The position numbers and the translations under genes were made by a program. The notes beneath the pieces were generated by a model, which saw nothing but the letters and a program-made list of their open reading frames with translations, did no database searches and was not told the origin of the DNA. This document shows, in pieces, positions 20,723 through 33,200 of a stretch of DNA of 64,000 nucleotides. The first letter of the stretch is position 1. Every line of letters starts with the position of its first letter. Source of the DNA: CAZGIF01 sp964526045 (GTDB taxonomy: Bacteria; Patescibacteriota; Gracilibacteria; Absconditabacterales; Absconditicoccaceae); assembly GCA_964526045.1 (NCBI GenBank), contig CAZGIF010000002.1, forward strand, positions 124,001 to 188,000, given 5' to 3'.

Positions 20723-21415
20723 ATGGAAATAAAAATTCTTAATGGTGTCGAACAAGCACATCTCGCGACATGAGTGACTGTCGTAATTGATGTCTTAAGA
20801 GCATTTAGTACAGCTGTTTACTTGTTTGAAAGCTGAATTAAGTCTATTACGCTTGTACAAACTTTAGAAGAAGCCTATGCATTACAAAAAAAAGATAATA
20901 CGTCTATATTAGTCTGAGAGAGATGAGGATTGAAACCTCTTTGATTTACATATGGTAATAGTCCCACTGAGATTGTTACTACAGATAGATGATATTTAGA
21001 AGGTCGTCATGTTATTCAAACTACATCCAACTGAACGAGATGACTTTTGTTAGCAAGTAATGCAAGTGAAATATTTACATGAAGTTTTGTAAATGCTAAT
21101 GCTATTGTCTCTCATATTCAGAGTCTAGCTCCTTCTGTTGTTTCATTGTTATCTACTTCACCTGCTACTACAGAGCAAAATGAAGATTTATTGCTGGCGG
21201 AATATCTTAAGCGTTCGTTATTATGACATCCGATCTATGATATTGATTATGTTTCTGCAGTTAAAAAAACAACTGCATATGATTACTTATTTAATCAAAT
21301 ACAAGCTCCAGAACAAGATTTCGATTTATGTATGGACTTTAATGCAGTAGATTTTATTGTGTACAGTGAAGTACAAGATGGTAGATCTATTTTGTATAAT
21401 CAATTAGTTGGTTAG
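20723..21415 (+). CDS. ComB-like 2-phosphosulfolactate phosphatase family protein
   Basis: 230 residues. The family signature is visible in order: VVIDVLRAFSTAV (metal-binding Asp), LVGERGG, GFTYGNSPTE and QTTSNGTRGLLLA. The named activity is removal of phosphate from 2-phosphosulfolactate in coenzyme M synthesis, but most bacterial members have no link to coenzyme M and their substrate is uncertain. Nothing else in the window relates to sulfonate metabolism, so I infer a different small phosphate ester. Divergent from hxlR, which may control it. Confidence 0.85.
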
Positions 21416-21446
21416 ATTTTCAAAAACCTTTCCTAGATCTCCATAC

Positions 21447-22421
21447 TTAGTTTTTTATCTCATTAATATCGCTTTCTCGTATTCTTCCATATATTTCAAA
21501 AGGAAAGCAAAATTTATTAATATTGTATGCTGAATCGTTGCCAAATGGATCAAGATCCCAAATATCCCAATAGGAAATATAGCGTTCAATTTTTCCTGTT
21601 TTGTTGTTTTTTCAATCTCACACTCAACATGTATAGTTACCAAGATGCATGAGGTGTGTTTTTTTTCATAAAGGAATTTCTTTTTTTTTGTTAGTTGTTT
21701 TTACAAGTTTGTCGAATGAAGGGTATCGTGCTTTTAATTTTCATATTATTTCGCTTTTATATTCTTCACTAAAATCATAATACTTTGTATTCTCTGATTT
21801 TTTTATGGTTGGCTCATAGTCTGAATTTTTTAGAATCTTCTCACATCAACCTAATCCTAAGTATTTTTTAAACAGAGAAATACGAATGTGACATTTTATT
21901 TTTTCTTTTTCAGTGACTTTTATTTTTTTGTTGGGACGCAATGTATCTCAAAAAAGAACGAGTCATAATGGTCAAACTCAGTCTGCAATAATCCCTAGGA
22001 ATTCACGATTTTTGCTACCGACACTTTTTTTAGTAATTTGTATGATGTTTTTTTCATCATATTGGTTTTTTTCTGATGCAAGCTCAAATAATTTGCTACT
22101 TAAATCATATCAAAATGGTAAAATATTATTGACTATTCGCTCTCTCATCTCTCTTTCTTTGCTAGTAATGATGTCAGGGTTTTCTTTTTCTCTTTCATTT
22201 GCTAAAATCGCCATGGTGTCAACAAAATCCTGAATCAGTCATCAACTAAGTGTATTCATGATCTTTTCTTTGAGTGATAGTGATAGCTTTTCAGCAGTGT
22301 TTTTACTGTGGTTATTATTTGCTTCTAGAAGTGATTGTAATTTTTTTCTAATAGTACGTATAGGAAAGATAATTTTCTTATAATATTCAATATACTCCTT
22401 TGGAGATGTTATATCACTCAT
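21447..22421 (-). CDS. Orphan protein with WD-rich C-terminus, 324 aa
   Basis: 324 residues, no signal or TM. The N-terminal half is helical and charged. The C-terminus contains a striking aromatic block, ISYWDIWDLDPFGN followed by FPFEIYGRI, which looks like a conserved domain end; I recall similar 'YYD.WD.NP / PFEIYDRI' tails in uncharacterised proteins but cannot name a family. A short Gly-rich loop (DGVGPLGLVLFGD, mostly UGA glycines) lies near residue 165. It is followed on the same strand by nothing and preceded by the DUF4112 gene (127 bp gap). Confidence 0.65.
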
Positions 22422-22548
22422 TCACAATTTATTTTTGTAATTAAAGCTAGTTATCTTATGTAACTAAAATAGAGATATACGCTAAGTATATTCATATTTT
22501 TGTATAAATACAAATTCTACCCTCTTTTTGTTCCTGTTAGCCTTATCT

Positions 22549-23073
22549 TTATCTCCCCATTTTTGCTGCAATCTTTGCAGCTACTTTTCATGTTTTGTTG
22601 GTGATGTCTTGGATAGTTTGTTCATCAACATTTTTTTGTCTGAGTTTTTTTTTTAGTTGTTGTAAGTGTTTTTCGAAAATATCTGCTGTTCGTTGATCTG
22701 CTTTTCGAAAAAAATCGAAAATATCACCAAAAATTGGTATCATAGGAACTGTTGCATCGATTGCGTTGTAAGCAAATATTTTTGCTTTATCTCGTCATGA
22801 GAGTTTTACTTTGCTTATTTCAAACAAATAATATCAGCTCAACAAAAGTCTAGGTCCAGCATCTCCTAATCATGGCAAAAGACCAATAAGTCAGTCTAGA
22901 GGAATAAGTCATCAATCTAGAATCTTAGCAACGACTGCAGTGCGTTTTTGTGAATGACTTGCTTGTTCAAATTCTTTGAGCAGGTCACGAACTTCGTCTT
23001 GACGATCCATAGGTATACTGTCTACGATTTCTTGTTCAAAAACTTTGAGTTGTGTATTCTCTTCTGTTGTCAT
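22549..23073 (-). CDS. DUF4112 family protein
   Basis: 174 residues. The family core is visible: LDGGLIPLDGLIGLLPGLGD, then YYLFEISKVKLS, then IDATVPMIPIFGDIFDFFRKADQR. DUF4112 proteins are small membrane-associated proteins of unknown function with two short hydrophobic loops that end in PG.GD and P.GD.FD. N- and C-terminal extensions are charged; the C-terminus is Lys-rich (KVAAKIAAKMGR). Divergent from the small gene at 23176. Confidence 0.85.
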
Positions 23074-23175
23074 TGTTTTTTGTATGAATAAAAATATATT
23101 TTATATATACATAAATTTATCAAAAAAATCTAGCATTATCTTTTTTGTAAAATATATTTATCAAAATTCTATATC

Positions 23176-23577
23176 ATGTCTGAAAAAGAAACTACTTTTT
23201 TTTCTCTAATAGATCCAGATAAAATGATCACAAAAAATGATTTTGATGAAAAGATGGCTCAGAGAGCTCTTCTTGAGTCTAAAACCCATAGAAAAAACGC
23301 ATGTAAAAGATTACAAGCATTAATACACAAAGTATTGTTAATTAACAGCCCTACCAAGAATGAGCAATTCCAAAAAGATGTTACTCAATATCTAACGAGT
23401 GCTAATGTAATGTTGTTCGAACGTGTGGCAGAAATAAAAAAATCACTTTCTCTTTCTCAACTAAAAGATACTGATGCTATCTATGCAGAAATAGAGAAAA
23501 TTGATACATTTACCTCAAAAGTAGAACAGCTTGCCTGTAATATTCAACTTCTTCTTCTCAAAAATAATCGTCGTTAA
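23176..23577 (+). CDS. Small helical protein, 133 aa
   Basis: 133 residues, almost entirely helical, with no signal or TM and no UGA codon. It has a Lys-rich N-terminal half and coiled-coil character (RVAEIKKSLSLSQLKD). No family is recognised. It is a single-gene unit ending at a strong terminator 13 bp downstream. Confidence 0.7.
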   Translation: MSEKETTFFSLIDPDKMITKNDFDEKMAQRALLESKTHRKNACKRLQALIHKVLLINSPTKNEQFQKDVTQYLTSANVMLFERVAEIKKSLSLSQLKDTDAIYAEIEKIDTFTSKVEQLACNIQLLLLKNNRR

Positions 23578-23590
23578 TTGTTGTATTAAC

Positions 23591-23618
23591 AAAAAAGCCC
23601 GCATTCGCGGGCTTTTTT
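23591..23618. terminator. Bidirectional intrinsic terminator
   Basis: AAAAAAGCCCGC-ATTC-GCGGGCTTTTTT: perfect 12-bp stem. It lies between the convergent small gene (ends 23577) and the giant adhesin gene (ends 23633). Confidence 0.93.
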
Positions 23619-23632
23619 GAATTTTACTATTT

Positions 23633-26600
23633 CTATTGCAAGATTGCATCAAAACTTATTTGTCAGATATTGGCTCAGACTGCCATAGGACAAAGGTCAG
23701 GGTGAGTTCAATTGAGACGTGCATTTCATTCGTTACATGATCGAACAAATTGTCACGCTCATCATACGTCAGGTAAATTTCCTTGTGCTATTACTTGTCA
23801 GTCAGTACCAATATATGATCGTTTTGTCGAATTTGGTACGTATTGCAATGTAGGAGGCAAAAGATCTTCAACTGTGTATTCAAAGAGTTTCTTATCACTT
23901 ATATTTCTGTATTTGATACGGAATGTGATTGTATCTCATGCTTGTGCATTGATTGGGCTTGCTTCTTTTCGGATCTCAAACGCTGGCATTTCTGCTGTTA
24001 CATCATCTGTTTGACAGATTCCGTTGATTGTACTAGTTGAGAAACAAACAGTTCCTGTATTGGTAAATGTTGTGATTGCATTATTACGAGAGTCGATTCT
24101 TCATGTGATGTAGATATATCAATCTGCTCCAGATGGTAGTGTTCCTACAAGTCGTGTTCTTGTAAATGGAGAGTCTCATCATACTGGGTCAACTTGACCA
24201 AAATCTGTTCATCAAATAAAGTTTCTTTCGTCATATCGCTCCAATGGAGTAAATCCTATAGGAAAGACATCTGTAACTGCAACATTTGCAATAATTCATG
24301 GAGTAGTATTTCTATAATACAATTGGTATCAGACTATGTCTCCGTCTGCAACTGTGATGTCAGAAGCGGTAAATAGTCATGATTGCGTCGCGTTTCTTTG
24401 TTGTTTTGTAAATCTAATGGTAGGAGTACTTACAGCAAGAGTTGTATCTCTCACAGTAATAATATCTGTACGGATTTCTCATGTATTGGTGTATGTTCCC
24501 AAAGATCCATTTGCTATTGTACCTCTAAATTCAAGAACTCATTGTTGTCATGCTCCCAAAGTTCATAGATTTCGAGTGATTTCGTGCAAGAGTGCGTTGT
24601 ATACTCATCCTCATCATATTGTTGTTGGGATAAATCATGCTGGCAATATATCTACCAAGATTGCATTATTGTAGACAACTGGTGAGTTATTTCTGTATGT
24701 CAATCTGTAAACAACAGTATCTCATGTATGTACAATGATTGTATTTTCTGTAAATCAGTCATTGACTGATGTTACAGGGTCGACATTTCAAGGAGTAATA
24801 TTTTTTTGTTCTTTGAGGATACTTAGTTCTGGGAAGTATGCGATAACTGTGTCAGTATCTTCAAGATTTTCTCGTCTAACCGTGATTGTATTGCGTATGC
24901 TACTAGCTCATACATAATCTGCAGTTCATGAATACAATACAACTCACGTTGCTCAAGCAGCTAGGTTTGTTCCATTTCGTATTGGATCTAAGAGATCATC
25001 ACTTGGATCTAATGGCGTTCATTTGTCATCTAGTGTTAGTGGGTGTCATAAGACTGCGTATCCACCCAAACCTCCATTGACTAAGAATCCATTTTCATGT
25101 TGTACGTCATCGAAGAGTCTGTATGAGTCTATTGTAACTTGACTCGAATTGACATAGCTCATTTGGTATTCTAATACGTCTCAATCTCTAATCAATATGT
25201 CTGCTCATGTAAATGTACATGCACTTTGGACTGTCGCACATAGCGTCAGATTCCTTTGTCTTTTGATTATATCAATATTTCAAAGGTCTCTTGGTCTGAT
25301 TGGTATTGTGTCTGTATCAATCACTGGACCAAAACGAGTTGAGCGTACGCTTCACGTATTTGTGATGACTGTGTTTGCAAGGTTATCATCAAGCAATACA
25401 TCAAACTGTACTGTTCCTGTTATTGTTTGTCCTGGAGCAAGTGTTCAAAGATTTCGGATGATATCTTGTGTTCCGTCTGGACTGTACAATACATCGTTTC
25501 GTGGTGGAATAGACGATGTTCCACTTAGTCAGTATGGCATATCATCAATCAATACAGTATTGTATGCAAATCATGTTGATGTGTTTGTGACTACTAGTTG
25601 ATACGATCCAGTTCCTCAGACTTGAATTTCGTTTTGGAGGAAGTCCTTTTGAATAGTCAATATTGGAGGTGTTGGTATTGCAACTACTGTATCGTCTCGT
25701 GTTTGTCCATCGTATGTGACAGATCAAGTATTGATATGTCTATACGTTTGATCAATATTTACTAAGTCTGGGTAGTCTTGATTGATAAATCAATTGATTG
25801 TTATTGTACATGTGTTTGCAGGTGGATTTGCTCCAAGAACAGGTATCGTTCGTTGTGCATTTGCAAAGTCGTTGTTAAACGTCACATTTGTACATGTAGA
25901 TGTTTGGCTTGTTGGTGTATATGTACTAGGAAATGTATCTGTTACAACAATATCTTCTGCATCAAATCCTCATTCATTGACAATAACGAGTTGATAACTG
26001 ACAAGATCTCAAGACGTCGCGTAGATGTCTGCTCAGGTATAGATATTGTTTGCTGGTGTATTGTTTGTCACGTTTCTTTGCAGTTTTGTGATCATAACAT
26101 CCGCTGGCTCAACGATTTGTATAGGTGTAGGAGCACAGTAACTCAAAGCTTGTAGTTCAGGTTCTAGATTATCAAAATCCGTTGTATAGTCTATAAAACT
26201 ACTACGTAGTTGACATCCTAACATATAATCACCCAATGGCAACGCTCACAGTTCAGCAGGATTAACAAACAATGGGTTTGTATATATCCATGATGTAAGA
26301 AGCGATGTACTAGGGTTTGTAGATGCGACACTTTGTTCTGTAAATGGAAATCCATTAAAACTTGTATCGTATATATATGCACTATTGCTATATCGTCCAC
26401 TACAACTAAACGTTGGTGATACAGTTGATCACTGAGGTATTCTAATAGGATCTATATCAAAATCTATACATTCTGGTACAACAACAACATTTGCTGTACA
26501 GGATTCTTGTATATCTGGTATTACTTGTCAATTTGCATCCGTAATATCAACTTTGATGACAAATGTTGATTGATTTGCTATCAAATCACGTCCATTTGCA

Positions 26601-29600
26601 AGATCGTTTGGTACGCTAAAGTTAGGTATTGTGATTGTTGTTTGGTTCGAGTTTGTAATTGTTCATACTCTGATTGGGTTAGTTGGATCTTGATCTAAAT
26701 AGATTTTGTATTGATCTAAGTAAGATATATTACCTCCCAACTCAAGAACCAAATCAAATGTGTTGTATGGTGCATCGTATGATAGGTATGCTCTTGATGG
26801 TTCTAATGCTAAACATGAAGGATCATCTCGAACTTGAAATCATTTGCTACATTGTGCAGCTGGGTTTGTATCAGCAACATTCAAAATTTCTCCTGAATCA
26901 GCATCTTTACATACCATTTTGAAAGATCCAAATGGAAGACTAGCAGGAATCGTCGTATTTCGTGTATTGATTCCATTTGCATTTGCTGTTTGTGTTGTTG
27001 TTCGAGTAGGTATAGGGTTTACACATCCAGATGGACTATTCCCGTTACATACCTCAAAACGTACATTGTCAGTATTTGATGTTTGACATACAAATGAGAT
27101 CTGATCTCACGTGTTATAAAATGTTTCTTCGTTGGTAATAGACGGAAATGTCGAACATACTGGCGTCTCTACAGTAAACGTTGTTGCACATGATGGTGTG
27201 ATAGGGTCAGTTGTGTTTTGTCCATCATAACATCATACTGTATATGTTCATTCTACAATATTTGGTAGTACTCATGCTCCACCTGGTCAAGCAGTTATGT
27301 TTCCTTGTTGGATACCTTGCCGTTTTATATACAGTGGATTTGATAAGTTATTAGTATTGTTACATTGTACTATAAGACTATCTCATGGTTGGAATGTTGC
27401 TGGATCTGTCGATCAGTTTTGTCTACGAACTGTGATGTTTGTACATTGAGCAGGTGCTCCAACGTTGACCGTTGCGTTACACGTTGCCAAGTCTTTGAGA
27501 CGTTGAGGTAATCTCGATCGTTGAGAGTTTGTCAGACTACTTTTTAGTTGACATTGTACATTGTAGCTTGTGTTTGGTTGCAATCCGAATGGCTGATTTC
27601 GTGCAAATTGGTGAAATACTCTCAAATGATTTGTATCATTATTGATTTGTTCTGCTGCTTGTGTTGCGTTGAACATAAGTGTTGCACGGTTTGCATAATA
27701 TCCACCACATTGTACATTCAAAGGACTATTTGCCTGACTTACTGGCAGGTTAAGACTAGTTTGTCCGTTTATGGTCAATCATCATTGATCACATTGTGGT
27801 ACAACGTCGATATCTGCATTACAATCATTTCATACCAAATCTTGTAATACTTCTTGGTATACTCAGTTTACAAGTCTATACCATTTTACCCCAAATCTCA
27901 TTGGATTTCAGTGTAGATTGTTTCTTGTTTGACCAAATCTATTGAGTACTGATTGTACGCTAAATGGTCAGAATGTTATTTGATCTACATTTACATTTGT
28001 TCTTGTATCTAGTACTATAGGTGCTTGTCATGGCAAAGAAGAATAAGCTATAAGCTCGACTTTGTCTACGAATTGAGACATACCAACAAGCGTATTGATA
28101 ACATTGAACTCATCGTATCTTCATTGTGCATCGCTAAATGCTACATATGATTGTTGATTTTCCAGATTTTTTGTTTCAAGTCCACATGATGGATTCGCGA
28201 TACGAAGATTTCATTGACAGATTGCAGTTTTGTTAAGATTTGCTGGTGCTAGTGTGTTTGTCACAGTTGCAACGTATGTATATGATCATATATTATTGTA
28301 TGTATGACTTAGGACTAATTGTGTAGGTGGGTTGTTATTGATTGTACCATCACCGAAATCCATACGCGTAAATCTTGCTCGTGGCAATTGTGTATTTGCA
28401 GCGAAGTTTACTGGAGTTGATAGTAAGAATTGATCTGATGTTGGTTGTGTAAATGTACATGTAGGAGTTTCTCGTTTACAATCCATATCACACCCATCTC
28501 AGTTAGTTTCATTTCCATCATCACATTGTTCTCATGCTTCTACGGTACCATTTCCACAGACGATATTTTCTGTAAGTGTAAAATCTTCTTCACAAAAAGT
28601 ACCGTTAGGGAACTTAAGTGGTCTAGTTTGTCATGATGGATGAAGTTGTCCATTGTACCAATCACGAGTCAAACATTCGACACCATAGTTTCATGCTGGT
28701 GCATTGTTTATTTCAATAAATGTTCATGCTATAGACTGTTGTGTTCCATTTGGGAGTGTAACACGAATAGTAATATTGTCTGTATTGATAATATTTGCAT
28801 TATTACATGTGAATCTTGTTGTTCATCATGCGGTAGTTGTTGATGCTGTGATAGTATTCGGATTGTCTTCACAATATCTTAAGTACACGTTACCTCTACA
28901 ATTTGGTCATGTATTTGGATTGTTTCCGTTGTTGGAAACCGTACATGTTGATGAATATGGATTTTCTCTAGCAATTAAAGGATTTGCATAAAGTGGAATA
29001 TTAAACCATCTAAATGGAGAGCTTCACAATACAAGCTCTTGAACAGTTCAAATTTGTATTTGAGCTTGATTTGCATTTTCTCATATACAAATAGCTTGTA
29101 AAGATGTTCCTGGATCTATATATGGGTCTTCAGAGAAGTTAAATGAAACACTGTTTGCTCATCGTTGTAAGTCAGTACACAACGGATCTTCAGATTCTAT
29201 TTCACATCTAATGTTACATACTTGTCAGTTTGGTAGGGGATTTCAATCTCTTCATATATCATCAGCTGTTCAGAAAATACCATCTGCACCTTCTTCACAT
29301 GCTTCGTTTCATTCTATAATATTATTTCCACATACTATTGGTGGAGGAGTTTGTACTTTACATGAACTATTACATGTTGTACCAGCTGGTGCTTGTACTT
29401 CTTGTCCATTGCTATCGAGGATATATGTTGTTCAGTTTCTTACTTCACAGGTTTCTGCGATTCAAGTTGTTGAAAATCGTGTCTTAAATCTATTTCATAA
29501 ATTTATTCAATCTTTTCAATTTGTTTGACTGCCTCATGCTTTATTAGGATTATCTATAATTCAATCTCCACACTTTGCTACGTAGAAGTTTTGACACTTT

Positions 29601-30241
29601 AAATTATGGTCTGTATTCCAGTAAGATTTTGGTGATCTTTCTTCTTCAGTTTGAAGTATATTAAATTGTCCTCAAGCTATTCATCCTTTTGCATAGTTAA
29701 ATCTATAGTTTTTCCCATTAGGTCGTCATTTTCGATCACTAACTCACCTCCAATATAAATGATGTCAAATTTGTAAGGCGACTTGTGTTCTATTGTTATT
29801 TGGACTTGGTGCTACAAAATAAGTTCTTCATGTTTCTTTTTGAGAATATGTATAAACACTTCTAAGTCAAGATACAGAGAACTTGTCTTCTCAAGGTCTT
29901 CAGTTGGACACATATTCAAAAGGAGGTAGTGTCGCATTACTCAATGTTGCAGTTGCTCATGCTATGCCTGGATTATATATTCTCAAAAATGTATCTGTAA
30001 GAAACTCTCGAGACACATCCAAATCACTGTCAAAAAATTCATTGAAAGATTTGAAGTTTTGACCTTCATAGAAAGCATATTCATCTGTAGTTACACATTC
30101 GTTAGTTGCCGCAGAATTAGCTACTGCCTGAGTAACAGTATTTCAAATATTTACTCTGGATGCTCATAATGCTTGGTTTACAAAAAATGATGTAGAAGCT
30201 AGTAATATGACGCTTATAGAAAAAATCTTTTTTGTTATCAT
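23633..30241 (-). CDS. Giant secreted adhesin: DUF4215, PKD-like and six DUF11-like repeats
   Basis: 2202 residues in one frame, with very many UGA glycines. The signal peptide (MITKKIFSISVILLASTSFF) marks it as exported. Domains: a Cys-rich region with two DUF4215-type motifs (VCGNNIIEGNEACEEG, and CGNGTVEAGEQCDDGNETNG near residues 557-590); a PKD-like unit (MDFGDGTIN, about 620-655); a long Cys-bearing beta region; then six DUF11-like repeats starting near residues 1377, 1524, 1648, 1801, 1940 and 2086, each with GD.V.Y.L/I..RN and V.D..P motifs. Four repeats open with a K.QRN/K.QKN box. I see no C-terminal anchor. Co-transcribed with the 1858-aa gene (22 bp gap). A cell-cell contact role is inferred. 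Confidence 0.88.
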
Positions 30242-30263
30242 TATATCATATATTAAATAAATA

Positions 30264-33200
30264 CTATTCTATTCAAGGTTGATCGTTAGGGTCTGGACCT
30301 TCTATTCATGGACCATGATTTCATTTAGGAGGAACCTTAGCGCCAAACTTCCCAGCTACTCACACATTAAATTTTTTAGTTTCTGCGAATTGTGCAATTG
30401 ATCTTGTGGATTGAGTATTGACGTAGAAGTTTCACGCTCACATTGTTGATCATGGTGTCTCAGAATGTGATTGTGAATCACTATCATGTCTCTTGATCTT
30501 GAGATCCGCAAGGACAAGTTCGGGGTTGTAACATCTAGCACAAAATGCAAATTTTAGATTTCGGTTGAGCTCGATAGGGACAGTTTTTCATGATGCTGTT
30601 TTGATATGTATAACTCAATTTGACAGAAGTAATTTACTGAGGTTTTCTTTTCGTTGATTGTCTGATACTGGTGTTCATAGTTCAGCCTCTATTTGTGTTT
30701 TGAGTTTTTCTACAAGAGGTGTGTTGTTTGAAACCAAGTTTTCAACAAAGTATTTTTTGAGGACTTGAGTTTCATCTTTGCTATTTTCAAATGTTGCAGT
30801 CGCTCATGTTGCGATCAAAGGATTTGGTGCGAATTTTTCTGCTACGTCAGTTACCTCATCATGTTCATTAAACCCAAAGATCATCCCCACGGAGTTGTCC
30901 ATACTATTTGTCTCGTATGATGATGCATTTCCATTTGCGATTTTTTTGTTGGCATCGTTTTGTATTTTGTTGAAGTAATCTCGTACATCTGTTCTACCAC
31001 TAAGTTCTGGTTCTCTCAAAAATACATCTCTCAGTCACGTTCATCTTGGTGAGTGTTCTCTTTTCTCAATTAGCTTTTTGGTTCAACCTGGAACATTGTA
31101 ACGAGGATTAAACGAATTTGATCATGTATCAAAACGAACTTGATTTGATACTGGAGTCAATGCCGCATCAAATACTCATAACAATTGAGATAGTTTTGGA
31201 ATATTTGATCTATATGATTCAAGGATCCCTATTGTTCATGATGTATCGATTAGTCATGTGATATTTGTATGTGACAAGAGTGCTTTGATATTATCGAGTG
31301 CATCTGTGTATTGTCACTCATCAATATTTTTTCTAAAACCATCACAAATATCTCCTCATCGAGAGTTGTTTATCATTGCTTGTGCAAAGATTGATGGATT
31401 CTTTTTGAGTGCATCGTTGACAAGCAATTCAATATTTTTGATTTGTGTTGCTACTGACGGATCAATGAAAGAGAGTTCTTTTTCTGCTGTTCGTCCTGCA
31501 GTATCTATTTGGTAGTTAATATGCAATTTGCTGTCATTACTTAGAGCGGAACTGATATTAAATTTTCAATCTTTATCTTGAACTATCGTCAGTGTATGAT
31601 TTTTTGGTATTGTTATGACTCCATTAGCAAAGTACGGTGACGGTTTGATATTTGCTGCGTTTTGTATGTTTCCAAAGACAACGTTTTGTCATTGTATTGA
31701 TATATTTTGTGCGTTTTTGGATAGTGGGAAGTGATTGTATTGAGCAGGGAATTTGTTGAGAGAATCGACAATGTTTTCTGATGTGACTCAGTAGATTGAA
31801 TCACGTCATCATTCGTATTTTTTGGTTCATAGTCGTTCGTCTTTGATCAGTTCTTCTCTTCCTGCTTGGAGTAGCGTGTCTCACTTTTCAGTTTTGACAT
31901 CTCAGATGTTGAGGACAATACTTTTGTCTTTTCATCTTCTTTTGATCAACATACGAAAATCAGTATTTCCAGGAGCAGCCAAAAATGCTCCACGTGCAGA
32001 TCAAGTTTGTCTTCAGATATCTCTTCCGCTACTATCAGCAAAGAAGATTGACTGTGATTCCATGAGTTGTTTGTCGATCTCAACATTTAGTATGTCATCA
32101 TTATACCGACTTCTTGGTATAAGAGCTCTTGCTTCACCGTTTACTACAGTGACAGCTGGTTTTTCTACTACATATGGTAGTCAGTCTATTCATTTTATGT
32201 CTTCTGTTGCAACAACAAGTGTCTCATACACATAGTTGAGTTGTCATTCGAGAGTTTCGTTAGCCATTTCAAGTTTTCTATTTCAGATACCAGATACTTC
32301 TGCATGTTGTAGTTGTTTCTTTCAAGATTCTGTATCTTCATGATACATTCATTTGTGTTTTGCAAAACTAACTGCTGCACTTGGCACAATAGCAAATGTT
32401 CATCAAAACATTACGTTGATTCCGAGACTTGCTCCTGCAAAATATCGTTTGTTCTCTATACCTTGCATTGTTCTATTACGTCGTTCAAGAGAGTAGACAT
32501 CTGCTATGTTTTGAGCAATTGCTTGTTGCATATCTTTGTTTTTGAGAACTGACATATCATTACCTCAAAAGTGATTGAGAAGTTTTCGAAATGCTTCAGC
32601 ATTTCTTTGTATAATTGCACTCTCTGAGTCTCATTTGTATTGACCTAATATGTGTTTTTTTATATCTTTGATTGCTTCTTCTTTTGATGATGTATTGATT
32701 GTTTGTAGTATCTTTAATGTGTTATTCCTAACGTCAGATTTAAGATTGTTGTATGTTCCATCAATATCTGCCATTTTGTCTCTATTGTAATTCATTGCTA
32801 TTCCTGCATATGGTATTGTTCAGATTATTCATACTTGTGGTCCAAGAGTTATGCTTTTGATTCATTTAGCCTCCAGATCTTTGGTTGCATCTCTTCCAAC
32901 TTCTCGAGTTTTCCCAACTCATACTGCTAATGTTGGTCATACCCCAAAGTTTGCAAGATCAAGCGGTGATGTAAGAGGTAAGAATCATGCTAGTCATAGA
33001 CTAGAAGAAAGTGTCCAGTTGTTTCACAAATCTTTGTTGTATCATATTGATACACCTAAAATAGCATTTGCATTTCAGCTCGTATCAGCAGACACTCATG
33101 CTTTGAGGTTAAATGTTAACCCTTTCATGATTTCTGTAGTGCTTCCAATTCAGACACCCACTCCGTCAGATTCTCACAGACTACTTACTATGGCTCATGC

